Below are positions 45,411-53,746 of a stretch of DNA of 64,000 nt, piece after piece. Both the position numbers and the translations under genes were made by a program. Under the pieces are notes generated by a model. That model saw only the letters and a list, made by a program, of their open reading frames with translations, searched no databases and was not told the DNA's origin. This DNA is from CAVXGU01 sp963761615 (GTDB taxonomy: Bacteria; Acidobacteriota; Vicinamibacteria; Vicinamibacterales; CAVVIG01): the NCBI GenBank assembly GCA_963761615.1, contig CAVXGU010000003.1, forward strand, positions 2,418,001 to 2,482,000, written 5' to 3'. Each line of letters starts with the position of its first letter. Positions within the stretch are counted from its first letter, which is position 1.

Positions 45411-46067
45411 ATGACAAACAGCTCGGAGCGGGTTTCCCTCGCTGGCTCGGCCCTCGGCGACATTCGTCACGTCTGCGCGCTGTTCAACAGCGACGACGAG
45501 GAGTATCGCGTCTTGCTGCCGTTCATCAAGGAGGGTTTCGAGCACGGCCATAAGGCCATCCACCTCGTCAATCCCGATCAGCGGGATGATCATTTGAAAC
45601 GCCTGACACAGGTCGGGATCGACACGATGGCCGCCGAGACACGTGGCCAGTTCGAGCTGCGCGCCAACACCGACACGTACCTTCGGGATGGGCACTTCGA
45701 TCAGGATCGGATGTTGGCCGTCTTCGAGCAGCTGGCCAGCGGCAACGCGACCCACCGATTCCCGCTCAGTCGCATCGTCTGCCGCATGGACTGGGCCGCC
45801 AAGAGCCGGGCCTTCGCCGACAACGTGATCGAGTTCGAGGCCCGCGTCAACGACCTGTGGCGGCAACACGACGATGCCGTGATCTGCACGTATCGCCTGG
45901 ACCAATTCGGCGGTGACGCCGTGATCGACATCATGCGCACGCATCCGATGGTCATCATCGGCGGTATTCTCCAGCGGAATCCGTTCTTCGTCCCTCCTGA
46001 GCAGTTCATCCCGGAGTTTCGGGCACGGAGGGCGGGGCCTCGCGCACAACGCGCAACGGAGCCCTGA
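45411..46067 (+). CDS. MEDS-domain protein
   Basis: 218 residues from ATG 45411. The sequence IRHVCALFNSDDEEYRVLLPFIKEGF, quoted by its ends IRHVCALF...FIKEGF, and the following HLVNP belong to the MEDS (methanogen/methylotroph DcmR sensory) fold. The domain is related to KaiC/RecA-like folds and is thought to bind a ligand, possibly a hydrocarbon derivative. CTYRLDQFGGDAVIDIMRTHP near the C-terminus is also typical. It ends two bases before the histidine kinase start, so the two are very likely partners. Confidence 0.8.
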   Translation: MTNSSERVSLAGSALGDIRHVCALFNSDDEEYRVLLPFIKEGFEHGHKAIHLVNPDQRDDHLKRLTQVGIDTMAAETRGQFELRANTDTYLRDGHFDQDRMLAVFEQLASGNATHRFPLSRIVCRMDWAAKSRAFADNVIEFEARVNDLWRQHDDAVICTYRLDQFGGDAVIDIMRTHPMVIIGGILQRNPFFVPPEQFIPEFRARRAGPRAQRATEP

Positions 46068-46069
46068 GG

Positions 46070-48583
46070 GTGACGGCAACGCTCGAGCCCCCTCCCGACG
46101 AACTCGCGCGTCTTCGCGGGTGCCTGAACGATCTCGTCAGCGTCATGGCCCTTCCGGCCCTCTGGGCGGACGGCGAGCCGCTCCGCATCGCCACCACCCT
46201 GGCGGACGCACTGCTCGGGATGCTCCGTCTGGCGTTCGTGTTCGTGCGATTGCGCGATCCGGATGGCGGCTCCCCCACCGACACGCTCCGGACTGCCGAG
46301 TCGATCGATGGAACGTTCCCCGCGCGGGAGGTCGGTGTCGCGATCCACTCAGCGCTGGGGGATGCGCCACAGGACCGGTCGCTGCCCGCGCGAATGTCGA
46401 TCGGCGGCGTCGATGTTTCCTTGACGTGCGCGCGCCTCGGACTCAACGGCGACATCGGCCTCGTCGTCGGCGGGTCCCGGAGACGGGATTTCCCAGCCGG
46501 AACGGACTCGCTGCTTCTCGAGGTGGCGGCGAACCAGGCCGCCATCGGTCTGCAGCACACGCGCCTGTTGCGGGCGCAGATACGACTGGCCCGCGAGCTG
46601 GACGAGCGCGTCGCCCAGCGAACGCGCGAGCTCGCCGAGACCAATGAGCGGCTGGAAGCGGAGGTCGCTGAACGTCGGCGGACGGAAGAGGCTCTGCGCG
46701 AAAGAGACCGCGAGTCGCGCCTGATCGTGGACAGCATCCCGGGCATGGTCGCCCTCCTGAGCGCGACCGGCGACATCGAAGTCGTCAATCCCCAGATGAT
46801 CGAGTACTTCGGCCAGACCGTCGAGGATCTCAGACAGTGGGGTACGAACGACACCGTTCATCCCGAAGATCGGCGTCACGTCATCGAGGCGTTCACTCGC
46901 GCGATCTCGCTGGGCACTCCCTACCAGATCCTGCAGCGATTCAGAAGGGCGGACGGAGTCTATCGCTGGTTCGCCAACTCCGGCTTTCCTGTCCGCGACG
47001 CGAACGGCCGGATCGTCCGCTGGTGCGTCCTCCTGACGGATGTCGACGAGCGGAAGCGTGCGGAGGACGCCCTCCGCGCGAGCGAGCGCAGCCTCACGCT
47101 GCTCATCGACACGATTCCGGCGCTGGCCTGGTCGGCGCGTCCAGACGGATCCGCGGAGTTCTTCAACCGGCTTTACCTGGACTTCATGGGCTTCTCAGCG
47201 GCACAGGCCGGCGACTGGGGCTGGACAGCGGCCGTCCACCCCGACGACCTGCCGGAGCTGACCGCGGCCTGGCGGCACATCATGGCGTCTGAAGACGCCG
47301 GAGAGGCCGAGGCGCGTCTGCGCCGGCGCGACGGGGAATACCGGTGGTTCCTCTTCCGGATGAACCCGCTGCGCGACGAGGCGGGAGTCATCATCAAGTG
47401 GTACGGAGTCAACACGGACATCGAAAGCCGAAAGCGCGCCCAGGAGGAGCTCCGGCGCGCGTACGACAGCTTTGCCGAGGCCCAACGGCTGAGCAAGACA
47501 GGCAGCTTCATCAGCGATCTGGTGGAAGACGACCACACGTGGTCCGACGAGGCGTTCCGCATCTTCGAGTTCGATCGCGAATCGAAGATCACCATGCAAA
47601 GGATTCGGGCGGCCATCCACGCCGACGATCTGCCGTCGTTCGAATCCGCCATCGCGCGCGGCATGACGGGAGTCGACGTCAGCCTTGGATTCAGGATTGT
47701 GACCGGCCGCGACGCGGTGAAGCATGTGCGCGGCGTCGCCCACGTCATCGAGGGGGCCGCGGGTCGGCCCGTTTTCGTCGGCGCGCTTCAGGATGTCACG
47801 GAGAGCCTGGTCGCCGAAGAGGCTCTCAACCGGGCGCGCGGTGAGCTCGCCCATGTGGCGCGGGTCTCGACGCTGAGCGCGCTGACCGCATCGATCGCTC
47901 ATGAGGTCAATCAGCCTCTGTCAGGCATCGTCACCAACGCCAGCACGTGTCTCCGAATGCTGGATGCCGCTCCACCGGACGTCGACGGTGCGCGCGAAAC
48001 CGCGCGGCGGACGATTCGCGATGGCAACCGCGCCTCGGATGTGATTACGCGCCTGCGCGCGCTCTACAGCAAGAAGGACTTCGCCCTCGAGCCGATCGAT
48101 CTGAACGAGGCCGCCCGAGGGGTCATTGCGCTGTCGTTGAGTGACCTGCAGAGACACCGGGTCGCGCTCCAATCGGAGTTCGCTGACGGGCTCCCGACCA
48201 TCTCGGGCGATCGGATTCAGCTCCAGCAGGTCATCCTGAACCTGATCCGGAATGCTTCGGACGCGATGACGGGCGTCGACGATCGCCCCCGCCGATTGCT
48301 GATCAGGACCGAACGGGAGGAGGGCGATCGCGTACGTCTGACGGTACGCGATACCGGAGTGGGATTCCCCACCCAGAGCCAGGACGAACTATTCGACGCC
48401 TTCTACACGACCAAGAGCGATGGCATGGGCATCGGACTCTCCGTCAGCCGCGCCATCGTCGAGAGACACCACGGGCGTCTCTGGGCCGAGCCCAATGACG
48501 GCCCGGGTGCCACGTTCGCTTTTTCGATTCCAAGCCGTCCTGAAAGGACCACGGAACCACCGCCAGTCGAGCGCCCCTCGTAA
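46070..48583 (+). CDS. GAF-PAS-PAS-PAS sensor histidine kinase (FixL-like transmitter)
   Basis: 837 residues from GTG 46070. An N-terminal GAF-like domain (to about 180) and a coiled coil lead to three PAS segments: RESRLIVDSIPGMVAL, SLTLLIDTIPALAWSA and a last one with TWSDEAFRIFEFD. The first two end with the usual PAC WCVLLTDVDERKRAE and WYGVNTDIESRKRAQ. The H-box is SIAHEVNQPLSG (His about 611), of the FixL/HPK4 type; ATPase motifs are NLIRNASDAM (N), DTGVGF (G1) and GMGIGLSVSRAI (G2). No membrane segment, so it is cytoplasmic. The likely partners are the receiver proteins downstream. Confidence 0.9.
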   Translation: MTATLEPPPDELARLRGCLNDLVSVMALPALWADGEPLRIATTLADALLGMLRLAFVFVRLRDPDGGSPTDTLRTAESIDGTFPAREVGVAIHSALGDAPQDRSLPARMSIGGVDVSLTCARLGLNGDIGLVVGGSRRRDFPAGTDSLLLEVAANQAAIGLQHTRLLRAQIRLARELDERVAQRTRELAETNERLEAEVAERRRTEEALRERDRESRLIVDSIPGMVALLSATGDIEVVNPQMIEYFGQTVEDLRQWGTNDTVHPEDRRHVIEAFTRAISLGTPYQILQRFRRADGVYRWFANSGFPVRDANGRIVRWCVLLTDVDERKRAEDALRASERSLTLLIDTIPALAWSARPDGSAEFFNRLYLDFMGFSAAQAGDWGWTAAVHPDDLPELTAAWRHIMASEDAGEAEARLRRRDGEYRWFLFRMNPLRDEAGVIIKWYGVNTDIESRKRAQEELRRAYDSFAEAQRLSKTGSFISDLVEDDHTWSDEAFRIFEFDRESKITMQRIRAAIHADDLPSFESAIARGMTGVDVSLGFRIVTGRDAVKHVRGVAHVIEGAAGRPVFVGALQDVTESLVAEEALNRARGELAHVARVSTLSALTASIAHEVNQPLSGIVTNASTCLRMLDAAPPDVDGARETARRTIRDGNRASDVITRLRALYSKKDFALEPIDLNEAARGVIALSLSDLQRHRVALQSEFADGLPTISGDRIQLQQVILNLIRNASDAMTGVDDRPRRLLIRTEREEGDRVRLTVRDTGVGFPTQSQDELFDAFYTTKSDGMGIGLSVSRAIVERHHGRLWAEPNDGPGATFAFSIPSRPERTTEPPPVERPS

Positions 48584-48628
48584 CATCAGGCGTAGAGCCG
48601 CAGACGACGCGCCCGCTCGCGCGGGCCA

Positions 48629-48647
48629 ATACCAAGGTGTTATGGAC
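48629..48647 (+). promoter_or_regulatory. ATACCAAGGTGTTATGGAC motif
   Basis: This site lies 48 bases before the first response-regulator gene and contains ACCAAGGT. It aligns with sites at 53599 and 60779 over 19 positions. It could bind the FixJ-type regulator encoded at 49155, a hypothesis from position only. Confidence 0.4.
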
Positions 48648-48694
48648 CGGCGCCGGCCGTGTGGCGCATGCTGTGCTCTGTCGAAGGAATCGCA

Positions 48695-49060
48695 ATGGTC
48701 GAACGATTGCTGGTGTCGGTCGTCGACGACGATGAATCGGTCCGGGAATCGCTGCCGGAGCTGCTTCGGCAGCTCGGGTTCGACGCCCGGGCGTTCTCGT
48801 CGGCCGAGTCGTTCCTGACGTCCGGTCTCGCCGGCGAGACGAAGTGCCTGATACTCGACGTCGCGATGCCTGGCATGTCGGGACTCGACCTGCAGCAGGA
48901 GTTGACGCGCCGGGGCCAGGCGATTCCGATCGTCTTCATCACCGGCCAGCGTGACGAGGCGGTCCGTCCGCGGGTGCTGGCTCGAGGAGCCGTCGCGTGT
49001 CTCTTCAAGCCGTTCAGCGAGACCGCGCTCGTCGAAGCGATCGGCGCGGCCCTCGGATGA
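48695..49060 (+). CDS. single-domain response regulator
   Basis: 121 residues from ATG 48695 behind GAAGGA. Receiver residues are present: acidic cluster VVDDDESV, phospho-acceptor Asp in LILDVAMPGMSG, Thr in FITGQ and Lys in LFKPF. No output domain follows, so it should act as a phosphate sink or by protein contact. It lies between the kinase gene and a FixJ-type regulator. Confidence 0.88.
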   Translation: MVERLLVSVVDDDESVRESLPELLRQLGFDARAFSSAESFLTSGLAGETKCLILDVAMPGMSGLDLQQELTRRGQAIPIVFITGQRDEAVRPRVLARGAVACLFKPFSETALVEAIGAALG

Positions 49061-49154
49061 GGTCAGCGTGACGACGATGACTACTGGGAGTGCCGACAGC
49101 GGACCGTATACTGTCAGAAGGTCGCTCGCAGTTCGTGCGCCAGGAACCATCGCC

Positions 49155-49781
49155 ATGCCGGACGTCGCTTCCATCGTGTTCGTCGTCGATGACGACGTCT
49201 CGGTGCGCGAGTCGTTGGAGCTGCTGATCGCTACCGCCGGCTGGCGGCCCGAGACGTTCGCATCCGCACCGGACTTCCTGTCCCGCCCGCGCCCCGCGGT
49301 TCCCTGCTGCCTGGTGCTCGACGTCACCCTCCCGGGGCTCAACGGCCTCGAACTGCAACAGCAGCTCGGCGAGCGGACCGACATGCCGATCATCTTCATC
49401 ACCGGCCACGGCGACATTCCGATGAGCGTGCGGGCGATCAAGGCGGGAGCCGTCGAGTTCCTGACGAAGCCGTTCAGGGACGATGTGCTGCTGGATGCGA
49501 TCAGAGGCGCCCTGGAGCGGAGTCGGAACGCGCTGCGGGACGAGGCGGAGCTGCGGCTGATCCGCGACCGCTACACGTCGCTGACGCCGCGCGAACGCCA
49601 AGTGATGACGCTGGTCGTCTCGGGCCTGCTGAACAAGCAGGTCGGCGGCGAGCTCGGCATCAGCGAGATCACCGTGAAGGCGCACAGAGGCCAGGTCATG
49701 CGGAAGATGAAGGCCGACTCTCTTCCCGATCTGGTGACCATGGCCGCCAGACTGGGCTTGCGGTCCGCCCCCAAGGGCTGA
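49155..49781 (+). CDS. FixJ/NarL-type response regulator
   Basis: 208 residues from ATG 49155 (AGGAA upstream). The receiver has VVDDDVSVRES, Asp in LVLDVTLPGLNG, Thr in FITGHGDIPMSV and Lys in LTKPF. The LuxR-type HTH follows a linker: SLTPRERQVMTLVVSGLLNKQV and EITVKAHRGQVMRKM (described by ends for the first). The FixL-like H-box of the kinase upstream suggests it is the true output partner. It may recognise the ACCAAGGT sites. Confidence 0.9.
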   Translation: MPDVASIVFVVDDDVSVRESLELLIATAGWRPETFASAPDFLSRPRPAVPCCLVLDVTLPGLNGLELQQQLGERTDMPIIFITGHGDIPMSVRAIKAGAVEFLTKPFRDDVLLDAIRGALERSRNALRDEAELRLIRDRYTSLTPRERQVMTLVVSGLLNKQVGGELGISEITVKAHRGQVMRKMKADSLPDLVTMAARLGLRSAPKG

Positions 49782-49831
49782 CGCGCACTCGACAATTCCG
49801 ACGCACGTTCACCACGCCCCTGGAGGATCAC

Positions 49832-50425
49832 ATGACCAAGTCGACGCTCGATGCCGAGCTCATCCTGAAGCAGGCCACCCCCCTGACGCACCAGCAGACC
49901 CACGAGATCCAGCCCTTCGGCCATCTCGTCCGGATGCCGATCGCGTTGTCGGAGAAGACCTGCCAGACGAGCGTCGACGACCTGAACCAGTTGCTCGCCG
50001 ACACGATGACGCTGCGAGACCTGTACAAGAAGCATCACTGGCAGATCGCCGGCCCGACCTTCTACCAGCTCCATCTCTTGTTCGACAAGCACTACAGCGA
50101 GCAAAGCGAGCTCGTCGATACTCTCGCCGAGCGCATCCAGATCCTCGGCGGCGTGAGCGTGGCGATGGCGCCCGACGTCGCGGAAACGACGCTCATTCCG
50201 CGCCCGCCAAAGGGACGCGAAGAGGCCCCCGTGCAGATTTCTCGGCTGCTGCATGCGCACGAGATCGTGCTGAAGGAAGCGCGTACGATGGCGCGCCGGG
50301 CGGCTGACACCGGCGACGACGGCACGAACGATCTGATCGTGAGCGATGTGATCCGCCGGAACGAACTGCAGGTCTGGTTTGTCGCGGAGCACGTCGTCGA
50401 TGTGCCGTTGACGCAAGCGGTGTGA
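49832..50425 (+). CDS. dps: Dps-family DNA-binding ferritin-like protein
   Basis: 197 residues from ATG 49832, with GGAGGA upstream. The ferroxidase-site pattern is LYKKHHWQIAGPTFYQLH followed by FDKHYSEQSELVDTLAERI (quoted by ends LYKK...QLH, FDKH...AERI), giving the His, Asp and Glu ligands of Dps. The N-terminal 45 residues are longer than in E. coli Dps and could mediate DNA contact. It protects DNA by iron and peroxide detoxification. It follows the response regulator on the same strand, suggesting stress control. Confidence 0.9.
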   Translation: MTKSTLDAELILKQATPLTHQQTHEIQPFGHLVRMPIALSEKTCQTSVDDLNQLLADTMTLRDLYKKHHWQIAGPTFYQLHLLFDKHYSEQSELVDTLAERIQILGGVSVAMAPDVAETTLIPRPPKGREEAPVQISRLLHAHEIVLKEARTMARRAADTGDDGTNDLIVSDVIRRNELQVWFVAEHVVDVPLTQAV

Positions 50426-50468
50426 GTCGGCGCCTGACGGCGGTGCACGGCTGGCGCGGAGGGTCAAC

Positions 50469-50951
50469 ATGACTGATGGCGAGGGCGCGGACATGTCGGT
50501 CGCTGGGTCGCTACACAACGCGTCCGCCAACCGCCTCGCGTGCCTGCTGCGCCACTGGGCGTGGACCGATGAGGCAAAGGCGCGATTCGAGCAGGAACTG
50601 TCCGGCGGGTGGGAGTACGGCGAAGATCTGGCCGCCGATCATCCGTTCGGCGCGTACTACCACTGGTGCGCGCTGTTGTGCGGGCTCGGCGAAGCTGCGC
50701 TCGAAGGCGGACTGCTATCGAGCGCGCAGCTGGACGGGATCCGCGCCGATCTAAACGCGGGCTTGCCGGAGCTGCGTAAGTGCCGCCAACTGCTGATCAT
50801 GATTCCGGCTTCGCCTGAAGACCGACCATTCGTCGTGGACTGGCTCAGGCACGAAGAGATGCTCGGCCGGCTGCAGCGAATCCACACGGCGCTTGGTGAG
50901 GCCCTTCACGAAGAGCGGATGCGTCGGGAGATCAACTCGCTCGATCCGTGA
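50469..50951 (+). CDS. hypothetical protein
   Basis: 160 residues from ATG 50469; GGAGGG lies before it and ATG 50493 is an alternative. It is mainly helical with WAWTDEAKARFEQELSGGW, HPFGAYYHWCALLCGLGEAAL and VDWLRHEEMLGRLQRIHTALGEAL as its best-defined parts (each under 22 and given for recognition by ends). Two close Cys (WCALLCGL) are notable. No family recognised. It follows dps by 43 bases and is probably part of the same message. Confidence 0.6.
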   Translation: MTDGEGADMSVAGSLHNASANRLACLLRHWAWTDEAKARFEQELSGGWEYGEDLAADHPFGAYYHWCALLCGLGEAALEGGLLSSAQLDGIRADLNAGLPELRKCRQLLIMIPASPEDRPFVVDWLRHEEMLGRLQRIHTALGEALHEERMRREINSLDP

Positions 50952-51022
50952 GGCTCTCCAACTCCCTCGCGACACGTCCCTTCCTCGCCCGCTGAGCCCG
51001 GCGTCGATGTCATTCTGGACAG

Positions 51023-51042
51023 CGCAGAGGGCGTGCTCTGCG
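51023..51042. other. 7-bp hairpin in a 261-base intergenic gap
   Basis: CGCAGAG (51023-51029) and CTCTGCG (51036-51042) can pair around a 6-base loop. It lies 72 bases after the preceding stop and lacks a T-tract, so termination is uncertain. The rest of the gap from 50952 to 51212 holds no credible gene or clear promoter; the GGAGGGT site for the next gene is at its end. Confidence 0.3.
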
Positions 51043-51212
51043 TAGGACCACTCAGCGACAGCACGGAATCACACACAAGCGTCGCCGCAGATCGCTGATT
51101 GGCGCGGGATACCTGACCGCCATGGCGGCACGCCGCTTGCTCCCCGATCCGACGACCGCTTGAATCCTGCCGATCGACGGGTTCGAGCTCCTTGGGTTCG
51201 TGGAGGGTCAGC

Positions 51213-52232
51213 ATGCGGGATTCGGATCGTCAGACCTGGTCTGTGGTGCTCTCGGCTGGCGAAGGCGAGAGGACGCGGCCATTCATCGAGCGCTGGCTGG
51301 GACGCCACCGCCCCAAGCAGTACTGCACCTTTGTGGGCACGCGGTCGTTGCTTCAGCACACGATCGATCGAGCCGACCGAGTGACCCGGCCAGAGCATCG
51401 CGTCACGGTCGTGGCCCGCGGTCACCACCAGGATGCGCTGTCACAGCTCGATGGCCGCGGCTTGACGGTGTTCCAACCAGCGAACTGTGGCACGGCCGCC
51501 GGTGTCTTCCTGCCAGTGACGCTCGTCCGGGCCGCCGACCCGCACGCGACCGTCGTCATCTACCCCTCCGACCACTTCGTCTGGCCTGAGTCCAGGTTCG
51601 TCGCAGCGATCGCACGCGCGATCCGGGAAAGCGCGGTCGCCCCAGACCGGCCCATCCTCGTGGGCGTCACGCCCGATCGTCCAGAGACCGACTATGGCTG
51701 GATCGTCGCCGAGCCATTGGACGCCGATACCCCTCGCGACTCTGTACGTCGCGTGAGGGCGTTCAGAGAGAAACCTGGCATCCACGAGGCGGCAACCCTG
51801 ATGTCGGAAGGCGGTCTCTGGAACACTCTGATCACCGTCGCCCGCGTCGAGACCCTCTGGAGGCTGGGACGCCGCTACGTTCCCGATGTGATCGAACGCT
51901 TTGACGAGCTCCAGGCCCACGTGATGTCCGGCCATGCGGGTGCCACGCTGGACGCCGTCTACGCCGAAATGCCCCGGCGTGACTTTTCCTCTGCGCTGCT
52001 ACAGCCGGCGGCCAGGCAGCTCGCAACGTGTGAACTGCGGGGCGTGATGTGGAGCGACTGGGGACGACCCGAGCGGATCGTCGACACGCTCGCGGCAATC
52101 GGCCGAAGACCGGCATTTGCCGCCGACCTCCCAATCCAGCCACGGTGCGGAGCAACGGCTCGGTCTCGCCTCGACCAGGCTTCGAGTCCGGCGAGATGGT
52201 CAACCAATGAAAACGAAGCAAGATGGAGGTAA
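51213..52232 (+). CDS. mannose-1-phosphate guanylyltransferase-like nucleotidyltransferase
   Basis: 339 residues from ATG 51213 behind GGAGGGT. VVLSAGEGERTRPF is the nucleotide-binding loop (usually LAGGxGxRLxP). PKQYCTFVGTRSLLQHTIDR, quoted by ends PKQY...TIDR, matches the sugar-phosphate enzymes. YPSDHFV holds the metal-binding Asp, ETDYGWI replaces TGYGYI, and FREKP is present. The C-terminal isomerase half of bifunctional ManC is absent. It may provide GDP-mannose or a related precursor for surface polysaccharide. It stands in a signalling region without other sugar genes. Confidence 0.8.
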   Translation: MRDSDRQTWSVVLSAGEGERTRPFIERWLGRHRPKQYCTFVGTRSLLQHTIDRADRVTRPEHRVTVVARGHHQDALSQLDGRGLTVFQPANCGTAAGVFLPVTLVRAADPHATVVIYPSDHFVWPESRFVAAIARAIRESAVAPDRPILVGVTPDRPETDYGWIVAEPLDADTPRDSVRRVRAFREKPGIHEAATLMSEGGLWNTLITVARVETLWRLGRRYVPDVIERFDELQAHVMSGHAGATLDAVYAEMPRRDFSSALLQPAARQLATCELRGVMWSDWGRPERIVDTLAAIGRRPAFAADLPIQPRCGATARSRLDQASSPARWSTNENEARWR

Positions 52233-52238
52233 TGCGCT

Positions 52239-52634
52239 ATGAGATGGCTGAACTGGAACAACGTGGCGCTCGGTACGTGGCTGATCGTGGCTCCGTTCGC
52301 CCTGGGCTATTCGTCGGTCCCTGGCGTCGCAGGGGAAGACGCCCTCCTGGGAATGGCCATCGCGACCTTCGCATTGTGGCGCGCCCTCGGTCAGCCCGGC
52401 GTTGGCGGCGAGTCGCGAGACGATCCACCGATCGGAAGGTTCCGACCTTCGTATCCCACACACCATCGTCTGATGGCTGCGGCGTCCCTCGTCGTGGTCC
52501 AATCCGATCGGGAGTCGTTCGGCCGCAATTCGGTTTCGTGGCGCAGCGGCCGGGGCGGGCTTCCCAGGAGGGATCGTCATGATGTGTGCACCGTGCGACG
52601 CGGGCTTGCCAGGAGTCACGCTCCATCTCCGTGA
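52239..52634 (+). CDS. SPW-repeat membrane protein, probably truncated
   Basis: 131 codons from ATG 52239. Residues 1-50 match one SPW repeat (WNNVALGTWLIVAPFALGYS) followed by a second helix (ALLGMAIATFALWRAL). Intact members have two such units over about 110-130 residues; here residues after about 52 are Arg/Ser-rich and non-hydrophobic, and the frame overlaps the next gene by 56 bases. The second half is probably degraded. Confidence 0.4.
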   Translation: MRWLNWNNVALGTWLIVAPFALGYSSVPGVAGEDALLGMAIATFALWRALGQPGVGGESRDDPPIGRFRPSYPTHHRLMAAASLVVVQSDRESFGRNSVSWRSGRGGLPRRDRHDVCTVRRGLARSHAPSP

Positions 52635-53568
52635 GACCAATGCGATCGGATCTTCGTCTGCGTGGCACAACATCGTCAGACAGGCCATGCGTGTGGCGGC
52701 CACCGAGACCACCGTACTGCTCCAAGGCGAGTCCGGCACCGGCAAAGAGGTCGTCGCTCGACTGATTCATCGGACGTCGCCGAGGAGGCACGGGCCGTTC
52801 GTCGCCGTCAATTGCGCGGCGCTTCCCGAACAGCTTCTCGAGTCTGAACTGTTCGGATACGACCGCGGGGCGTTCACCGGCGCGCAGCAGTCGAAGGCCG
52901 GACAGATCGAGCTGGCAGCCAGGGGTGTGTTGTTTCTCGACGAAATCAGCGAGATGAGCCTGGCGGCACAGGTGAAGGTGCTCCGGTTCCTCCAGGAACG
53001 TGAGTTCCGGCGCCTTGGCGGGATCCGGCTCCTGCGGGCCGACGTTCGCATCGTCGCCGCGACCAACCGCAATCTCGACGACGCGGTGGCTCGCGGAACC
53101 TTTCGCGAGGATCTCCTGTACCGGCTCCGCGTATTCGACATCGTGCTTCCGCCGCTGCGTGAGCGGCTGACGGACGTCACCTTGTTAGCGGATCACTTTC
53201 TGGCCGAGATCGCGCCGGCGATGGGGCGTCCGATCCCGCGCCTGAGAGAAGATGCATTGAATGCGTTGCTCGCCTACGACTGGCCAGGCAACGTCCGCGA
53301 GTTGCGCAACGCCCTCGAGCGAGCCGCCATTCTCGCCGACGACCAGATCGAAGCTCGGCACTTGCCCCAGAGAGTCACGTCACGAACGCCGGCGCCGTCG
53401 AGCGATCTTGGGACCATCGAGCGTTCGACGATCGAACGCATCATGCACCAGACGAGCTGGAACAAGTCGAGGGCTGCTCGTCGCCTCGGTTTGACGCGGA
53501 CACAACTGTATGGGCGCCTGCGGCGCTACGGCCTCGAGGCGCCGGCGGCCGATATGGCGTCGGCCTAG
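52579..53568 (+). CDS. sigma54-dependent activator without a sensor domain
   Basis: 329 residues from ATG 52579, with a strong AGGAGGG. The AAA+ domain begins almost at the N-terminus: Walker A GESGTGKE, sigma54 loop GAFTGA intact, Walker B GVLFLDEISEM, arginine finger FREDLLYRLRVFDI, sensor II WPGNVRELRNALERA. A Fis-type HTH ends it (SRAARRLGLTRTQLYGRL). No receiver, GAF or TPR part, as in PspF, so control must come from another protein. The short Cys-containing N-terminus MMCAPCDAG is unusual. Confidence 0.9.
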   Translation: MMCAPCDAGLPGVTLHLRETNAIGSSSAWHNIVRQAMRVAATETTVLLQGESGTGKEVVARLIHRTSPRRHGPFVAVNCAALPEQLLESELFGYDRGAFTGAQQSKAGQIELAARGVLFLDEISEMSLAAQVKVLRFLQEREFRRLGGIRLLRADVRIVAATNRNLDDAVARGTFREDLLYRLRVFDIVLPPLRERLTDVTLLADHFLAEIAPAMGRPIPRLREDALNALLAYDWPGNVRELRNALERAAILADDQIEARHLPQRVTSRTPAPSSDLGTIERSTIERIMHQTSWNKSRAARRLGLTRTQLYGRLRRYGLEAPAADMASA

Positions 53569-53598
53569 CCGGTGTCCGCGTGCCGGCGTCCGAGATCG

Positions 53599-53617
53599 AT
53601 ACCAAAGTCCTATGAAA
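53599..53617 (+). promoter_or_regulatory. ATACCAAAGTCCTATGAAA motif
   Basis: Second member of the ACCAARGT motif family, 130 bases upstream of the 1835-residue kinase gene. It shares ATACCAA and the TATG spacing with the site at 48629. Confidence 0.35.
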
Positions 53618-53696
53618 TCCGACTGGCGACGACGCCAGCGGTCGCCTAAGATCGGGACGAGATCGGACGAGCGCGGGATGATCGGGAGTCTATTGC

Positions 53697-53716
53697 GGCC
53701 GCCCTGAAGGGCGGCC
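53697..53716. repeat. 8-bp palindrome with TGAA loop
   Basis: GGCCGCCC (53697-53704), TGAA, GGGCGGCC (53709-53716). The stem and the TGAA loop match the hairpin type of the element at 31511-31625, but flanking terminal repeats were not found. It lies 30 bases before the next start codon and could also influence its translation. Confidence 0.45.
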
Positions 53717-53746
53717 GGCCCGCCTGGCAACAAGGGGTGCTCTCGG

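Noticed and set aside
51023..51042. Riboswitch or small RNA upstream of the nucleotidyltransferase
   Set aside because: Only one 7-bp hairpin is present, with no conserved aptamer elements or promoter.
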